From Streptomyces peucetius (lineage in GTDB: Bacteria; Actinomycetota; Actinomycetes; Streptomycetales; Streptomycetaceae), in the NCBI RefSeq assembly GCF_025854275.1, contig NZ_CP107567.1, positions 558,001 to 622,000 of the forward strand: a DNA stretch of 64,000 bases. The letters run 5' to 3'. Positions 8,119-17,166 of this stretch are shown here, in pieces. The position numbers and the translations under genes are program-made. The notes below the pieces were generated by a model, which worked only from the letters and a program-made list of their open reading frames with translations, searched no databases and was not told the origin of the DNA. Each line of letters opens with the position of its first letter. Positions within the stretch are counted from its first letter, which is position 1.

Positions 8119-9698
8119 GGCCTGCGCCAGCTCCGTCCGTCTCGTGCGAGCATGTCGTCCGCTTCGGCGGGGCCCCAGGTGCCGGCCGGGTACTGCGCCG
8201 GCTCGCCGCTGCGGTCCCAGAACTCCTCGACGGGGTCGAGGATCCGCCAGGACTCCTCCACCTCCTCGGTCCGCGGGAAGAGGTTGGCGTCCCCCAGCAG
8301 CACGTCGAGGATGAGGCGTTCGTACGCCTCGGGGCTGGACTCCGTGAACGACTCCCCGTAGGCGAAGTCCATCGTCACGTCGCGCAGCTCCATCGATGTA
8401 CCCGGCACCTTGGAGCCGAACCGCACCGTGACGCCCTCGTCCGGCTGGACCCGGATGACGAGCGCGTTCTCGCCGAGCTCCTCCGTGGCGCTGGAGTCGA
8501 ACGGCGAGTGCGGGGCGCGCTGGAAGACGACCGCGATCTCGGTGACGCGGCGGCCGAGCCGCTTGCCGGTGCGCAGATAGAACGGGACGCCCGCCCAGCG
8601 GCGGTTGTCGATCCCCAGCTTGATCGCGGCGTAGGTGTCGGTCCTCGAGTCGGGGGCGATGCCCTCCTCCTGAAGGTAGCCGAGGACCTTCTCGCCGCCC
8701 TGCCAGCCCGCCGCGTACTGCGCGCGCACGGTGGACCGGGCCAGGTCGGCGGGCACCTTGACGGCCTTGAAGACCTTCAGCTTCTCGGTGACGAGGGCGT
8801 CCGCGTCGAAGGAGGCGGGCTCCTCCATCGCGGTCAGCGCCAGCAGCTGGAGGAGGTGGTTCTGGATCACGTCACGGGCGGCGCCGATGCCGTCGTAGTA
8901 CCCGGCGCGGCCGCCGATACCGATGTCCTCGGCCATCGTGATCTGCACATGGTCGACGTACGACCGGTTCCAGATCGGCTCGAACAGCGTGTTCGCGAAC
9001 CGCAGCGCCAGGATGTTCTGGACCGTCTCCTTGCCCAGGTAGTGGTCGATCCGGAAGACCTCGTCGGGCGCGAACACCTCGTGCACGATCTCGTTGAGGT
9101 CGCAGGCGCTCGTCAGGTCGTGGCCGAACGGCTTCTCGATCACCGCCCGGCGCCAGGACCCCTCGGGGGCGTCCGACAGCCCGTGGTCCTTCAGCTGCTG
9201 GACGACCTCGGGAAAGAACTTCGGCGGCACGGAGAGATAGAACGCGAAGTTCCCGCCCGTGCCCTGAGACCTGTCGAGGTCCTCGACGGTGGCCTTCAGC
9301 TGCTCGAAGGCGGCGTTGTCGCCGAAGTCGCCCTGGACGAAGCGCATCCCCTCCGAGAGCTGGTTCCAGACCTCCTCGCGGAAGGGGGTGCGGGCGTGCT
9401 CCCTGACGGCCTGGCGGACCTCCTCGGCGAAGTCCTGGTCCTGCCATTCCCGGCGGGCGAAGCCGACGAGCGAGAAGCCCGGGGGCAGCAGCCCCCGGTT
9501 CGCCAGGTCGTAGACGGCGGGCATGAGCTTCTTGCGCGACAGGTCACCGGTGACCCCGAAGATCACCAGTCCGGAGGGGCCGGCGATACGGGGCAGCCGC
9601 CGGTCGAGCGGGTCCCTCAGCGGGTTGGCCCAGCCGCTCCCCTGCGACCGCCGCCGCGCCCTGTGCTGCGACCTGCTCTGCGACCCGTTCTGTGACAT
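8115..9698 (-). CDS. zwf: Glucose-6-phosphate 1-dehydrogenase
   Basis: 527 residues from ATG 9698. An open frame runs further upstream, but homologues begin with the Ser/Gln/Arg-rich segment seen here, then NPLRDPLDRRLPRIAGP. The NADP-binding motif GVTGDLS is at 48-54 and the active-site signature RIDHYLGKE at 215-223. It oxidises glucose 6-phosphate to 6-phosphogluconolactone and supplies NADPH. It overlaps opcA by four bases (ATGA). The first 40 residues, with runs of Gln-Ser-Arg, are an extension seen in the zwf copies of high-GC actinobacteria and are probably disordered. Confidence 0.96.
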   Translation of the reverse strand: MSQNGSQSRSQHRARRRSQGSGWANPLRDPLDRRLPRIAGPSGLVIFGVTGDLSRKKLMPAVYDLANRGLLPPGFSLVGFARREWQDQDFAEEVRQAVREHARTPFREEVWNQLSEGMRFVQGDFGDNAAFEQLKATVEDLDRSQGTGGNFAFYLSVPPKFFPEVVQQLKDHGLSDAPEGSWRRAVIEKPFGHDLTSACDLNEIVHEVFAPDEVFRIDHYLGKETVQNILALRFANTLFEPIWNRSYVDHVQITMAEDIGIGGRAGYYDGIGAARDVIQNHLLQLLALTAMEEPASFDADALVTEKLKVFKAVKVPADLARSTVRAQYAAGWQGGEKVLGYLQEEGIAPDSRTDTYAAIKLGIDNRRWAGVPFYLRTGKRLGRRVTEIAVVFQRAPHSPFDSSATEELGENALVIRVQPDEGVTVRFGSKVPGTSMELRDVTMDFAYGESFTESSPEAYERLILDVLLGDANLFPRTEEVEESWRILDPVEEFWDRSGEPAQYPAGTWGPAEADDMLARDGRSWRRP

Positions 9699-9869
9699 GC
9701 GGTCAGGCCTCCCTGCGCCGACGGCGTTCGGATGCGTCCTCGTCCCGAGGATCGCATCTTCCGCTGATCTCACGGCGGCACACACACCCGTCGGTGCGAG
9801 TTCCGTGCGAGGGGATTGACCGCCGATTTGCCAGGCTCCAGGTTCCCAGAAAATTGCGCATAAAACTTC

Positions 9870-9884
9870 CGAAAGTTTCGAAAC
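9870..9884. promoter_or_regulatory. Xylan-type operator left in front of the xylanase remnant
   Basis: CGAAAGTTTCG (9870-9880) overlaps the perfect 10-bp palindrome GTTTCGAAAC (9875-9884). As I recall, sites of this type precede xylanase and xylobiose-uptake genes in Streptomyces and bind LacI-family repressors (BxlR/XlnR type). The nine bases GTTTCGAAA recur at bxlE and inside bxlR in this window. The operator is joined almost directly to the truncated xylanase coding remnant. Confidence 0.5.
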
Positions 9885-9890
9885 CTGTGC

Positions 9891-10236
9891 CGCCACATCA
9901 CCGCGGAGGTGCGGCACTTCGAGGGCCGGATCTGGCAGTTGGGACGAGCACCGCCCTGTACGAGCTTGGTGAAGCAGCTGCGCCGGGAGGGCGTGCCGGT
10001 CGACGGCGTCGGCCTCCAGGGGCACTTCGCCGTCCAGTACGGCTTCCCCTCCGACGTGGCGGCCAACCTGAAGCGGTTCGACGACCTCGGTATGGAGAGC
10101 GCCGTCACGGAGGGCCGACGTGCGGATGCCGATGCCCGCGGACAACATCAAGCTCCAGGCGCAGGCCCGGGGTTACAGCGTGCTGCTCCAAGCCTGCCTG
10201 GTCAGGTACTCGCCGGTGCCCGGCACCTTCGAGGGA
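9891..10236 (+). pseudogene. Decayed GH10 endo-1,4-beta-xylanase
   Basis: Pieces of a family 10 xylanase are readable in order. First comes HITAEVRHFEGRIWQ, corresponding to the segment before the WDVVNEA catalytic motif. It is followed directly by SLVKQLRREGVPVDGVGLQGHF and the NLKRFDDLGMESAVTE segment that carries the second catalytic glutamate. After a one-base frameshift near 10105 the frame continues as DVRMPMPADNIKLQAQARGY, then LLQACLV, and a final VPGTFEG with the intervening part deleted. The signal peptide, the N-terminal half and the WDVVNEA motif are missing, so it cannot encode an enzyme. It lies next to the xylobiose operon, which suggests the locus once had its own secreted xylanase. 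Confidence 0.8.
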
Positions 10237-10242
10237 GCACAA

Positions 10243-10277
10243 AGAACCCCCGGGAGCAGCTCGCTCCCGGGGGTTCT
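10243..10277 (-). terminator. Terminator after the bxl operon
   Basis: Perfect 15-bp inverted repeat: arms 10243-10257 (AGAACCCCCGGGAGC) and 10263-10277, five-base loop. It lies 15 bases past the bxlA stop on the minus strand and faces the end of the xylanase remnant, so it may once have served both directions. Confidence 0.75.
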
Positions 10278-10291
10278 CGCGGCTGCCGCGG

Positions 10292-12706
10292 TCAGGCGGT
10301 GACCGGGGCCACCTCGGTGTCGCAGTGCAGCACGCGGCCGTGGCCGCATCCGCGCTCCGGGCCGGTCAGGCGCAGCCGTACCGTGTGCCGGACGTCCTGC
10401 GGCGCGCTGGAGGCCGCGAACCGGAGCTCCAGGTCGCCCGGTTCGACGATCCGACGGCCGCCGACGCCCGTGAACGAGGCGAGGTCGGTGTGGAAGCGGA
10501 AACGAACCCGTGCCGCCTCACCCGCCGCGAGGGGCACCCGGGCGTAGCCGATCAGCTGTGCCTGGGGCCGGGTGGTCTGGGCGACCGGGTCGTGCAGATA
10601 GAGCTGGACGACTTCCGCGCCGTCGCGGTCCCCGGTGTTGCGTACGACGACCTCGACGTCCGCGGAGCCGTCGGTCGGGATCCCGGCCGGCGCGGCCGCG
10701 CCGGCCTCCCAGGCGAACGTGGTGTAGGAGAGCCCGTGGCCGAAGGGGTACAGCGGGGTCGGGTCGAGATTGCTCACCCCGCCCGCGAGCCCCAGCGGCG
10801 GCTGGAGGTACGTCCAGGGCTGGCCGCCCGGCCCGTGCGGAACCCCGACCGGCAGTCGGCCGGACGGGTTGACGCGCCCGGAGAGGACGCCGGCCAGTGC
10901 GGGACCGCCCTCCTCGCCGGGGAAGAACGCCTGCACCACGGCCGCAAGCCGGTCCGCCCAGCGGCCCAGGGCGTACGGCCGGCCCGTCACCAGCACGGCC
11001 ACCACCGGCGTGCCGGTGGCCAGCAGGGCGTCCAGCAGCCGGGCCTGGACGCCCGGGAGCGAGAGGTCGGCCGCGTCGCAGCCCTCGCCGGAGGTGCCGC
11101 GGCCGAAGAGCCCGGCCCGGTCGCCGAGGACGGCCACGCAGACGTCGGCGTCGGCCGCCAGCCGCACCGCGTCGGCGATGCCGGAAGTGTCCGGCCCGTC
11201 GACGTCGCAGCCGGCGGCGTGGCGGACGGCCGCGTCGGGGAACTCGTCGGTCAGCGCCGCCAGCACGGTGGGGATGTCGACGCCGAGGGGCACGTCGGGG
11301 TGCGAGACGCCTACATGACTGGGGAAGGAGTAGCAGCCGAGCATGGCCAGCGGATCGTCGGCCCGGGGACCGACGACCGCGATGCGGCGGGCGTCGCGGA
11401 GCGGGAGGGCGCCGCCCGCGTTGGCGAGCAGTACGCAGGACTGCTCCGCCATCAGCCGGGCGGTTGCACGGTTGGCGGGCGCGTCCAGGTCGACGGTGCC
11501 GCGCACGGACGCCGGGTCGTCCGATCCGCCGAGCACGTCGGGCAGCGGCGACCAGTCGGGGTCGAGCAGCCCCAGTTCGCACTTCTGGAGCAGCACCCGG
11601 CGCAGTGCGCGGTCCACAGCGGCCTCGGGCACGGTACCGTCCCGCACGGCGTCGACGAGTGCGTCGCCGTAGGAGCGGACGGTCGGCAGTTCGACGTCGA
11701 CACCTGCCGTCAGGGCGAGGCGGGCGGCGTCGCCGGGGTCGGCGGCGACCTTGTGGAGCGTCTCGAGGAAGCCGATGCCGAAGTAGTCGGCGACGACGGT
11801 GCCGGTGAAGCCCCAGGAGTCCCGCAGGAGTCCGGTGAGCAGCCGGGTGTCGGCGGCGGCCGGCACGCCGTCGATCTCGGCGTACGAGTGCATCACCGAG
11901 CGGGCGCCGCCGTCGCGCAGCGCCATCTCGAACGGCGGGAGGATGACGTCCGCGAGCTCCCGGGCGCCGGCGCGGACCGGGGCCAGATTGCGGGCGCCGG
12001 CGGACGCGGAGTACCCGGCGAAGTGCTTCAGGGTGGCGACGATCCCGGTGGACTGCAGCCCCCGGACGTAGGCGGTGCCGACCGTGGCGACGAGATACGG
12101 GTCCTCGCCGATGGTCTCCTCCACCCGGCCCCATCTGAGGTCGCGCACCACGTCGAGCACGGGTGCGAGGCCCTGGTGCACGCCGACGGCGCGCAGGTCC
12201 GCGCCGATGCGGCGGGCCATGGCCGCCACCAGGCCGGGGTCGAAGGTGGCGCCCCAGGCCAGCGGTACGGGGTAGGCGGTGGCGGACCACGCGGTGAACC
12301 CGGCCAGGCACTCCTCGTGGGCGAGCGCCGGGATGCCGAAGCGGTTCGCGGCGGTGATCTGCCGCTGGGCGCGGGCGAGGGCCACCGCGCCGGTCGCCGG
12401 GTCGACGGGGGCGGTGCCGAAGGGGCGGGTGAGCTGGCCGAGCCCGCGGGTGATGAGGGTGTCCCAGTCGACCGGGGCGACCATGTCGTTCTGGTGGGGC
12501 GCGACGCCGTCCCCGTCGCCGTCGGCACCCACCCACACGCCGTAGAGCTGGGCGGTCTTCTCCTCGAGGGTCATGCGGCCCATGAGGTCCTCGACCCGTG
12601 CCTCGGCGGGGAGGGACGGGTCCCGCCAGGGGCCCTCGGTGCCGGGGGCGGAGGCGTCGCCGGGGAGGGGGGCGGTGGGCGCGTCCGGGGCATGCGGAAT
12701 TGCCAT
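10292..12706 (-). CDS. bxlA: Glycoside hydrolase family 3 beta-xylosidase/beta-glucosidase
   Basis: 804 residues from ATG 12706. There is no signal peptide, so it is cytoplasmic. GH3 features in order: RMTLEEKTAQL at 44-54, RWGRVEETIGEDPYL near 191, LKHFAGYS near 226, and the nucleophile Asp307 in TVVADYFGI. A C-terminal alpha/beta sandwich and fibronectin-III-like domain follow (VVRNTGDRDGAEVVQLYLHD). It is the last gene after an ABC importer in the order binding protein-permease-permease-glycosidase, the layout of the bxlEFGA xylobiose operon of Streptomyces, so cleavage of imported xylobiose to xylose is the best guess. GH3 specificity cannot be read from sequence alone. The bxl assignment also leans on the adjacent LacI gene and xylanase remnant. 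Confidence 0.82.
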   Translation of the reverse strand: MAIPHAPDAPTAPLPGDASAPGTEGPWRDPSLPAEARVEDLMGRMTLEEKTAQLYGVWVGADGDGDGVAPHQNDMVAPVDWDTLITRGLGQLTRPFGTAPVDPATGAVALARAQRQITAANRFGIPALAHEECLAGFTAWSATAYPVPLAWGATFDPGLVAAMARRIGADLRAVGVHQGLAPVLDVVRDLRWGRVEETIGEDPYLVATVGTAYVRGLQSTGIVATLKHFAGYSASAGARNLAPVRAGARELADVILPPFEMALRDGGARSVMHSYAEIDGVPAAADTRLLTGLLRDSWGFTGTVVADYFGIGFLETLHKVAADPGDAARLALTAGVDVELPTVRSYGDALVDAVRDGTVPEAAVDRALRRVLLQKCELGLLDPDWSPLPDVLGGSDDPASVRGTVDLDAPANRATARLMAEQSCVLLANAGGALPLRDARRIAVVGPRADDPLAMLGCYSFPSHVGVSHPDVPLGVDIPTVLAALTDEFPDAAVRHAAGCDVDGPDTSGIADAVRLAADADVCVAVLGDRAGLFGRGTSGEGCDAADLSLPGVQARLLDALLATGTPVVAVLVTGRPYALGRWADRLAAVVQAFFPGEEGGPALAGVLSGRVNPSGRLPVGVPHGPGGQPWTYLQPPLGLAGGVSNLDPTPLYPFGHGLSYTTFAWEAGAAAPAGIPTDGSADVEVVVRNTGDRDGAEVVQLYLHDPVAQTTRPQAQLIGYARVPLAAGEAARVRFRFHTDLASFTGVGGRRIVEPGDLELRFAASSAPQDVRHTVRLRLTGPERGCGHGRVLHCDTEVAPVTA

Positions 12707-12756
12707 CGGGCAGGGGTTCCTCTCGGTGGTGGCAAGTGTGCGAACTCGGCGGCGGG

Positions 12757-13623
12757 TTACTTGCCGCCGACGCCCATCAGGCCGTTGACCAGGGCGCGTC
12801 GGGCGAAGAGATAGACCGTGAAGATGGGGATCACGGAGAGCACGACGGCCGCGAGCAGGGCGGGGACGTTGAGCCCGAACTGGCCCATGAAGTTGAAGAG
12901 TCCGAGGGTCAGCACGCGCTGCTCCTCGGACTGGGTGAGGATCAGCGGGAACAGGAAGCCGTTCCACGCCTGGAGCGCGGAGAAGATCGCGACCGTGCTG
13001 ATTCCGGCGCGCGACATGGGTACGGCGAGCTGCCACAGCATCCGCAGCGGCGTCGCCCCGTCCAGCGCCATCGCCTCGTACAGCTCCTCGGAGATGTCCC
13101 GGAGGGTGGAGGTGAGCACCAGCACGGCGACGGGCATCGAGAACGCCGCGGTCGGCAGGATGACGGCGGCCAGTGAGTCGTAGAGGCCCGTCTCGGCGAT
13201 GAGCAGGTACAGCGGCACCACGACCGCCTGCGCGGGGATGGCGACGCCGAGCAGGAAGGTCCTGAAGGCCAGCGACGACAGCCGGCTGCGGGTGCGTACG
13301 GCCACATAGGAGAGGGGGACGCAGAGCAGCAGCACGATGGCGACGGTCGCGGCCGCCACGATCGCCGTGTTGGTGAGCAGGGTGAGGAATCCGCTGCCGA
13401 GAACGGTGTTGTAGTTCTCGAGCGTCGGACGGGCCGGGAAGGCCAGCGGGTTGCCGTCGAGCGCGGCGTCCTGGCGGGTCAGCGACGAGGAGAGAAGGGT
13501 GTAGAACGGCACCAGGACGACGACGAGCCAGGCCAGCGTCCCGAGACCGACGAGCGGGTTGCCCTTCGGCCGGCGGCGCGCCTTCGGCCGCACGCGAGGT
13601 GCGGTGGTCAGGTGTGCGGTCAT
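12757..13623 (-). CDS. bxlG: Carbohydrate ABC transporter permease (MalG-like, BxlG type)
   Basis: 288 residues. ATG 13623 is preferred over the in-frame GTG at 13641 because AAGGGA sits nine bases ahead of it, and it begins five bases after the bxlF stop. Six membrane segments are visible, with the inner-loop EAA motif EAMALDGATPLRMLWQLAVP near 185, which contacts the ATPase. No ATPase gene is present in the cluster; Streptomyces sugar importers of this class share the multitask ATPase MsiK encoded elsewhere. It forms the membrane channel with the neighbouring permease. Confidence 0.88.
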   Translation of the reverse strand: MTAHLTTAPRVRPKARRRPKGNPLVGLGTLAWLVVVLVPFYTLLSSSLTRQDAALDGNPLAFPARPTLENYNTVLGSGFLTLLTNTAIVAAATVAIVLLLCVPLSYVAVRTRSRLSSLAFRTFLLGVAIPAQAVVVPLYLLIAETGLYDSLAAVILPTAAFSMPVAVLVLTSTLRDISEELYEAMALDGATPLRMLWQLAVPMSRAGISTVAIFSALQAWNGFLFPLILTQSEEQRVLTLGLFNFMGQFGLNVPALLAAVVLSVIPIFTVYLFARRALVNGLMGVGGK

Positions 13624-13627
13624 CGGG

Positions 13628-14587
13628 TCACATCCCTTCACGGGTGGAGCGCATCGACCCGAATCCGCTGAACTTCACCATCAGCAGCGACAGGGCGGTC
13701 GCCACCACGACGAGGGCCGTGGCGATGGCGCTGGCGTAGCCGAGGTCGTAGCTCTGGAAGCCGGTCCGGTACATCAGGTAGGGCACGATCGTGGTGTCGG
13801 TCCCCGGGCCGCCCTTGGTCATGATGAGCACGGTGTCGAAGTACGTCAGCGAGCCGACGATCATCAGCACCGACGAGGTGGTGACGGTGTTGCGCAGCTG
13901 TGGCAGCGTGATCGAGAAGAACTGCCGGACGGGTCCCGCTCCGTCGATCGACGCGGCCTGGTGGAGCACCTGGGGGATCTGACGCGTACCGCCCTGGTAG
14001 ATCAGGGTGTGGAACGGCATGAACTGCCAGCCGCCGACGAAGGCCACGGTCAGCAGCGCGCCGGTGGACGAGCTGAGGATGTTGGGGTCGATCCCGATCC
14101 ACGGCCCGATCTCCTTGATGACGCCGAAGTTGGGGTCGAGTAGGGCGTGGAAGAGCACCGCGATCGCCGTGGTGGACAGCAGTAGCGGTACGAAGAAGAC
14201 CGCGGACAGCACGGCACGGTTTCGCTGCCGGCCGGCCGCCCAGACGCCCAGCATCAGGGCGATCGGGGTCTGGAAGGCCCAGCTGATGACGGTCAGCAGA
14301 AGACTCAGCCGGCCGGCCTGGCGGAATTCGGGGTCCTTGAAGAGCCGGGTCCAGTTGTCGAACCCGATCAGGGTGGGGGCGGTGAGGCCGTCCCAGGAGG
14401 TGAACGACAGACAGACGGCCAGGGCCATGGGCACAATCGCGAAGAGCCCGAAGAAGACGATGCCGGGCACTGCCCAGGCGACGGAGGGGCGGCCGAAGCC
14501 TCCGCCCGCCGCGGTGCGGCGGCCGCGCCCGGGGGCGGCCGCCGCTCTGCTCCGCTGCTTCTCGAGCGGTGTGGAAACAACTGTCAT
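13628..14587 (-). CDS. bxlF: Carbohydrate ABC transporter permease (MalF-like, BxlF type)
   Basis: 319 residues starting MTVVSTPLEKQRS. A long basic N-terminal tail precedes six membrane segments, and the EAA loop is readable (HQAASIDGAGPVRQFFSITLP near 208). It starts two bases after the binding-protein stop codon and is followed five bases later by the second permease. Together they import an oligosaccharide, here probably xylobiose or xylotriose, using a shared ATPase. Confidence 0.88.
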   Translation of the reverse strand: MTVVSTPLEKQRSRAAAAPGRGRRTAAGGGFGRPSVAWAVPGIVFFGLFAIVPMALAVCLSFTSWDGLTAPTLIGFDNWTRLFKDPEFRQAGRLSLLLTVISWAFQTPIALMLGVWAAGRQRNRAVLSAVFFVPLLLSTTAIAVLFHALLDPNFGVIKEIGPWIGIDPNILSSSTGALLTVAFVGGWQFMPFHTLIYQGGTRQIPQVLHQAASIDGAGPVRQFFSITLPQLRNTVTTSSVLMIVGSLTYFDTVLIMTKGGPGTDTTIVPYLMYRTGFQSYDLGYASAIATALVVVATALSLLMVKFSGFGSMRSTREGM

Positions 14588-14589
14588 GG

Positions 14590-15897
14590 TTACTTGAGAG
14601 CCTTCAGAGCCGCGACGAACTGCTCGGGTGTGGACTTGCCCGCGAACAGCTTGTTGATCTCGGTGAGCATCGGGGTGGCCTTGTTCGCCTCCAGTGCCTG
14701 GTCCCAGGAGAGTGTGAAGCTCGGGGCCAGCTGGACCATCTCGTACTGGAAGGCGGCGAACTCGGGGTTGGGGGACTTCTCGAGCAGCTGCGACGCGTTG
14801 GCGGTGGTGGGGATGTCGCCGCCTGCGACGAGCGCTTGCGAGTACTCCTTCGACGCCATCGTCTTCAGGAAGTCGATGGCGGCGTCCTTGTGCTTGGTGC
14901 GGGCGTTGATCGACCAGTAGTTGGTGGGGTTGCCGACCACGCTGTTCGGGTCACCGGTGCCGCCGGCCACGGTCGGGAACGCGGTCCAGCCGAGGTCCTT
15001 CTTGACGAAGTCGGGCGCCTTGCCCAGCTGGGTCGAGTACTCCCACGACCCCATCAGATGCATCGCCGCCCTGCCCTGGGCGAAGAGGGCGGGGGCGCCG
15101 CCGCCTGCGTACGAGACGGAGTTGAAGTTCTTGCCGAAGGCGCCGTCGTCGATCAGTTCCTTCACCTTCTGCGCGGCCTCGAGCACGGCCGGGTCGCCCC
15201 AGCCGGACGAGTCACCGTGTCGGATCTTCTTGAAGACGTCTGCTCCGCCGATGCGGTCGAGCAGGTACTCCAGCCACATCAGCTGGGTCCAGGCGTCGGT
15301 GCCGCCGAGCGCGAAGGGCGTGATCTTCTTCGCCTTGAAGGTGTTGATCGCCTTCTGCAGGTCGTCCCAGGTCTTGGGCGGCTGCAAACCGTTCTCGGCG
15401 AACAGCGTCTTGTTGTAGAAGAGCATCACGGGCTGCATGCCGCGCATCGGCACGCCGTAGACCTTGCCGTCGAGGCTGCCGGCCTCGACGACGGACGGCA
15501 GGAATCCGCGCCGCAGGATCTCGTCCTTCTCGAAGTACGGGGACAGATCGACGATCTGGCCCGCGTCCACGTACGGCTTGATGGAGCCGCCGCCCCAGTT
15601 GAAGAAGATGTCCGGGGCGTTCGGCGAGCCCATGGCGGTGCGGAGCTTGTTGACGTACTCGGCGCCGGGGACGGAGACCAGCTTGACCTTGACGTCCGAC
15701 GACTTGTTGAAGTCGTCCACCGCAGCCTGCTGAACCTTCACCGCGTCGTCGCCGTAGACGTAGGCGGTGAGTGTCCTGCCGCCGCCGGCGCCGCTGTCGG
15801 AACCGCAGCCGGCGAGGACCGCGGCCATCGCCATGGCGGCGGCTGCCGCGGTCCCTCTGGCCGTACCCGAACCTCTGCGGAGAAAGCCCGACCCCAT
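14590..15897 (-). CDS. bxlE: Sugar-binding lipoprotein of the ABC importer (BxlE type)
   Basis: 435 residues. The basic N-terminus and hydrophobic stretch end in a lipobox LAGC near residue 31, so the protein is a membrane-anchored lipoprotein. The rest is a family 1 extracellular solute-binding protein, with aromatic residues such as [12 protein letters not shown] and [14 protein letters not shown] of the kind that stack on sugars. First gene of the bxlEFGA-like operon, divergent from the LacI-type regulator, with operators between them. Confidence 0.87.
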   Translation of the reverse strand: MGSGFLRRGSGTARGTAAAAAMAMAAVLAGCGSDSGAGGGRTLTAYVYGDDAVKVQQAAVDDFNKSSDVKVKLVSVPGAEYVNKLRTAMGSPNAPDIFFNWGGGSIKPYVDAGQIVDLSPYFEKDEILRRGFLPSVVEAGSLDGKVYGVPMRGMQPVMLFYNKTLFAENGLQPPKTWDDLQKAINTFKAKKITPFALGGTDAWTQLMWLEYLLDRIGGADVFKKIRHGDSSGWGDPAVLEAAQKVKELIDDGAFGKNFNSVSYAGGGAPALFAQGRAAMHLMGSWEYSTQLGKAPDFVKKDLGWTAFPTVAGGTGDPNSVVGNPTNYWSINARTKHKDAAIDFLKTMASKEYSQALVAGGDIPTTANASQLLEKSPNPEFAAFQYEMVQLAPSFTLSWDQALEANKATPMLTEINKLFAGKSTPEQFVAALKALK

Positions 15898-15910
15898 AAC
15901 TGCCCCTTGT

Positions 15911-15926
15911 CGAATGTTTCGAAAAG
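15911..15926. promoter_or_regulatory. LacI-type operator in the bxlE promoter
   Basis: CGAATGTTTCGAAAAG contains the 8-bp palindrome TTTCGAAA (15917-15924) and shares GTTTCGAAA with the site at the xylanase remnant and the site inside bxlR. It lies 14-29 bases upstream of the bxlE start codon, a position that would block transcription or initiation of the operon. Confidence 0.55.
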
Positions 15927-15983
15927 CTTGGCGAATGTTGCCGGAACGGTACGAGGGGGTTTCCGGCGCGTCAAGAGGTCACG

Positions 15984-15996
15984 CGAAAGCTTTCCG
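15984..15996. promoter_or_regulatory. Second operator-like palindrome between bxlE and bxlR
   Basis: CGAAAGCTTTCCG contains the perfect 10-bp palindrome GAAAGCTTTC (15985-15994). It is about 55 bases ahead of the bxlR start and 90 ahead of bxlE, so it could serve autoregulation of bxlR together with the bxlE-proximal site. Confidence 0.45.
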
Positions 15997-16047
15997 TGAT
16001 CAGCGGCCGGGCCTTGTGCACGCACTGCGGCGGGCTACGATCCCTGC

Positions 16048-17106
16048 ATGAGACCCGCAGACGTCCACTCCCGACCGGAGGATCCCGCCTCGGACGAAAC
16101 GGCCGAGGGCGGTGCCACACTGGCCGAGATCGCCCGCGCGGCGGGCGTGTCGGCTCCGACAGTTTCGAAAGTCCTCAACGGACGTGCCGACGTCGCAGCC
16201 GCCACCCGCACCCGGGTGGAGGAGTTGCTGCGCCGCCACGGATACCGCCGGCGGCGCGGCGCCTCGCAGCAGTCCCGGATGATCGACCTGGTCTTCCACG
16301 AGCTCGAGAGCTCCTGGGCCATGGAGGTCATCCGCGGGGTGGAGAACGTGGCACGGGAGGAGGGCCTGTCGCTGGTCCTCTCGGAGAGCGCCGGGCGCCT
16401 CATGCCCGGTCAGACCTGGGTCGACGGGGTGCTCGCCCGCCGCCCCGCGGGGGTGATCCTGGTCCTGTCCGATCTCGACGCCGCCCAGCGCGCCCAGCTG
16501 ACGAGCCGTGACATCCCTTTCGTGGTGGTGGATCCGGCGGGCGACCCCGGGGACGACGTGCCCTCGGTCGGGGCGACCAACTGGCAGGGCGGTCTCGCCG
16601 CCACCCGCCATCTGCTGGAGCTCGGGCACCGCCGTATCGGTGTGATCGGCGGCCCGTCCCGGATGATGTGCAGCCGCGCCAGGATCGACGGTTACCGCTC
16701 CGCGCTGGAGAGCGCCGGGGTGGCCGCCGACCCCGAGCTGGTACGCGAGGGCGACTTCCACCACGAGGCCGGCCATGCGGCCGGTCTCGAGCTGCTGCGC
16801 CTGCCGGAGCCGCCGACCGCCGTCTTCACCGGCAACGACCTCCAGGCGCTCGGCCTCTACGAGGCCGCCCGGGAGCTGGGCGTGCGCATCCCCGAGGACC
16901 TGAGCGTCGTCGGCTTCGACGATCTGCCGCTGGCCCGCTGGGTCGGACCGCCGCTCACCACCGTGCGGCAGCCGCTGACGGAGATGGCGGAGGCAGCGGC
17001 GCGGCTCGTGCTGGATCTGGGGCGCGGCCGGCGGCCGGCGGCGAGCCGGATCGACCTGGCGACGAGTCTGGTGGTCCGCAACAGCACGGCGCCGCCCGCC
17101 GCCTGA
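16048..17106 (+). CDS. bxlR: LacI-family transcriptional regulator (BxlR type)
   Basis: 352 residues. The LacI helix-turn-helix ATLAEIARAAGVSAPTVSKVLNGRADV lies at about 23-50, followed by a periplasmic-binding-protein-like sensor domain ending GFDDLPLARWVGPPLTTVRQP. It is divergent from the xylobiose importer genes, the classical position of their repressor; binding of xylobiose or xylose would release it. Odd point: the codons for T-V-S-K in the recognition helix are ACA GTT TCG AAA, which are rare in this genome and create an operator-like TTTCGAAA inside the gene. A Tm-1-like gene follows 60 bases downstream on the same strand. Confidence 0.85.
   Translation: MRPADVHSRPEDPASDETAEGGATLAEIARAAGVSAPTVSKVLNGRADVAAATRTRVEELLRRHGYRRRRGASQQSRMIDLVFHELESSWAMEVIRGVENVAREEGLSLVLSESAGRLMPGQTWVDGVLARRPAGVILVLSDLDAAQRAQLTSRDIPFVVVDPAGDPGDDVPSVGATNWQGGLAATRHLLELGHRRIGVIGGPSRMMCSRARIDGYRSALESAGVAADPELVREGDFHHEAGHAAGLELLRLPEPPTAVFTGNDLQALGLYEAARELGVRIPEDLSVVGFDDLPLARWVGPPLTTVRQPLTEMAEAAARLVLDLGRGRRPAASRIDLATSLVVRNSTAPPAA
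16162..16171. promoter_or_regulatory. Intragenic operator-like site inside bxlR
   Basis: GTTTCGAAAG shares nine bases with the operators at 9875 and 15916. It is built from the codons GTT TCG AAA in the helix-turn-helix, although GTC/GTG and AAG would be the usual codons here. That points to selection on the DNA sequence, for instance for repression by a roadblock or DNA looping. Confidence 0.35.
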
Positions 17107-17166
17107 CCCCGCACGTCCTGTCGGGCGCTCTTGCCGCCCGCCGGATTTCCGCGAACAGTACGTGCC

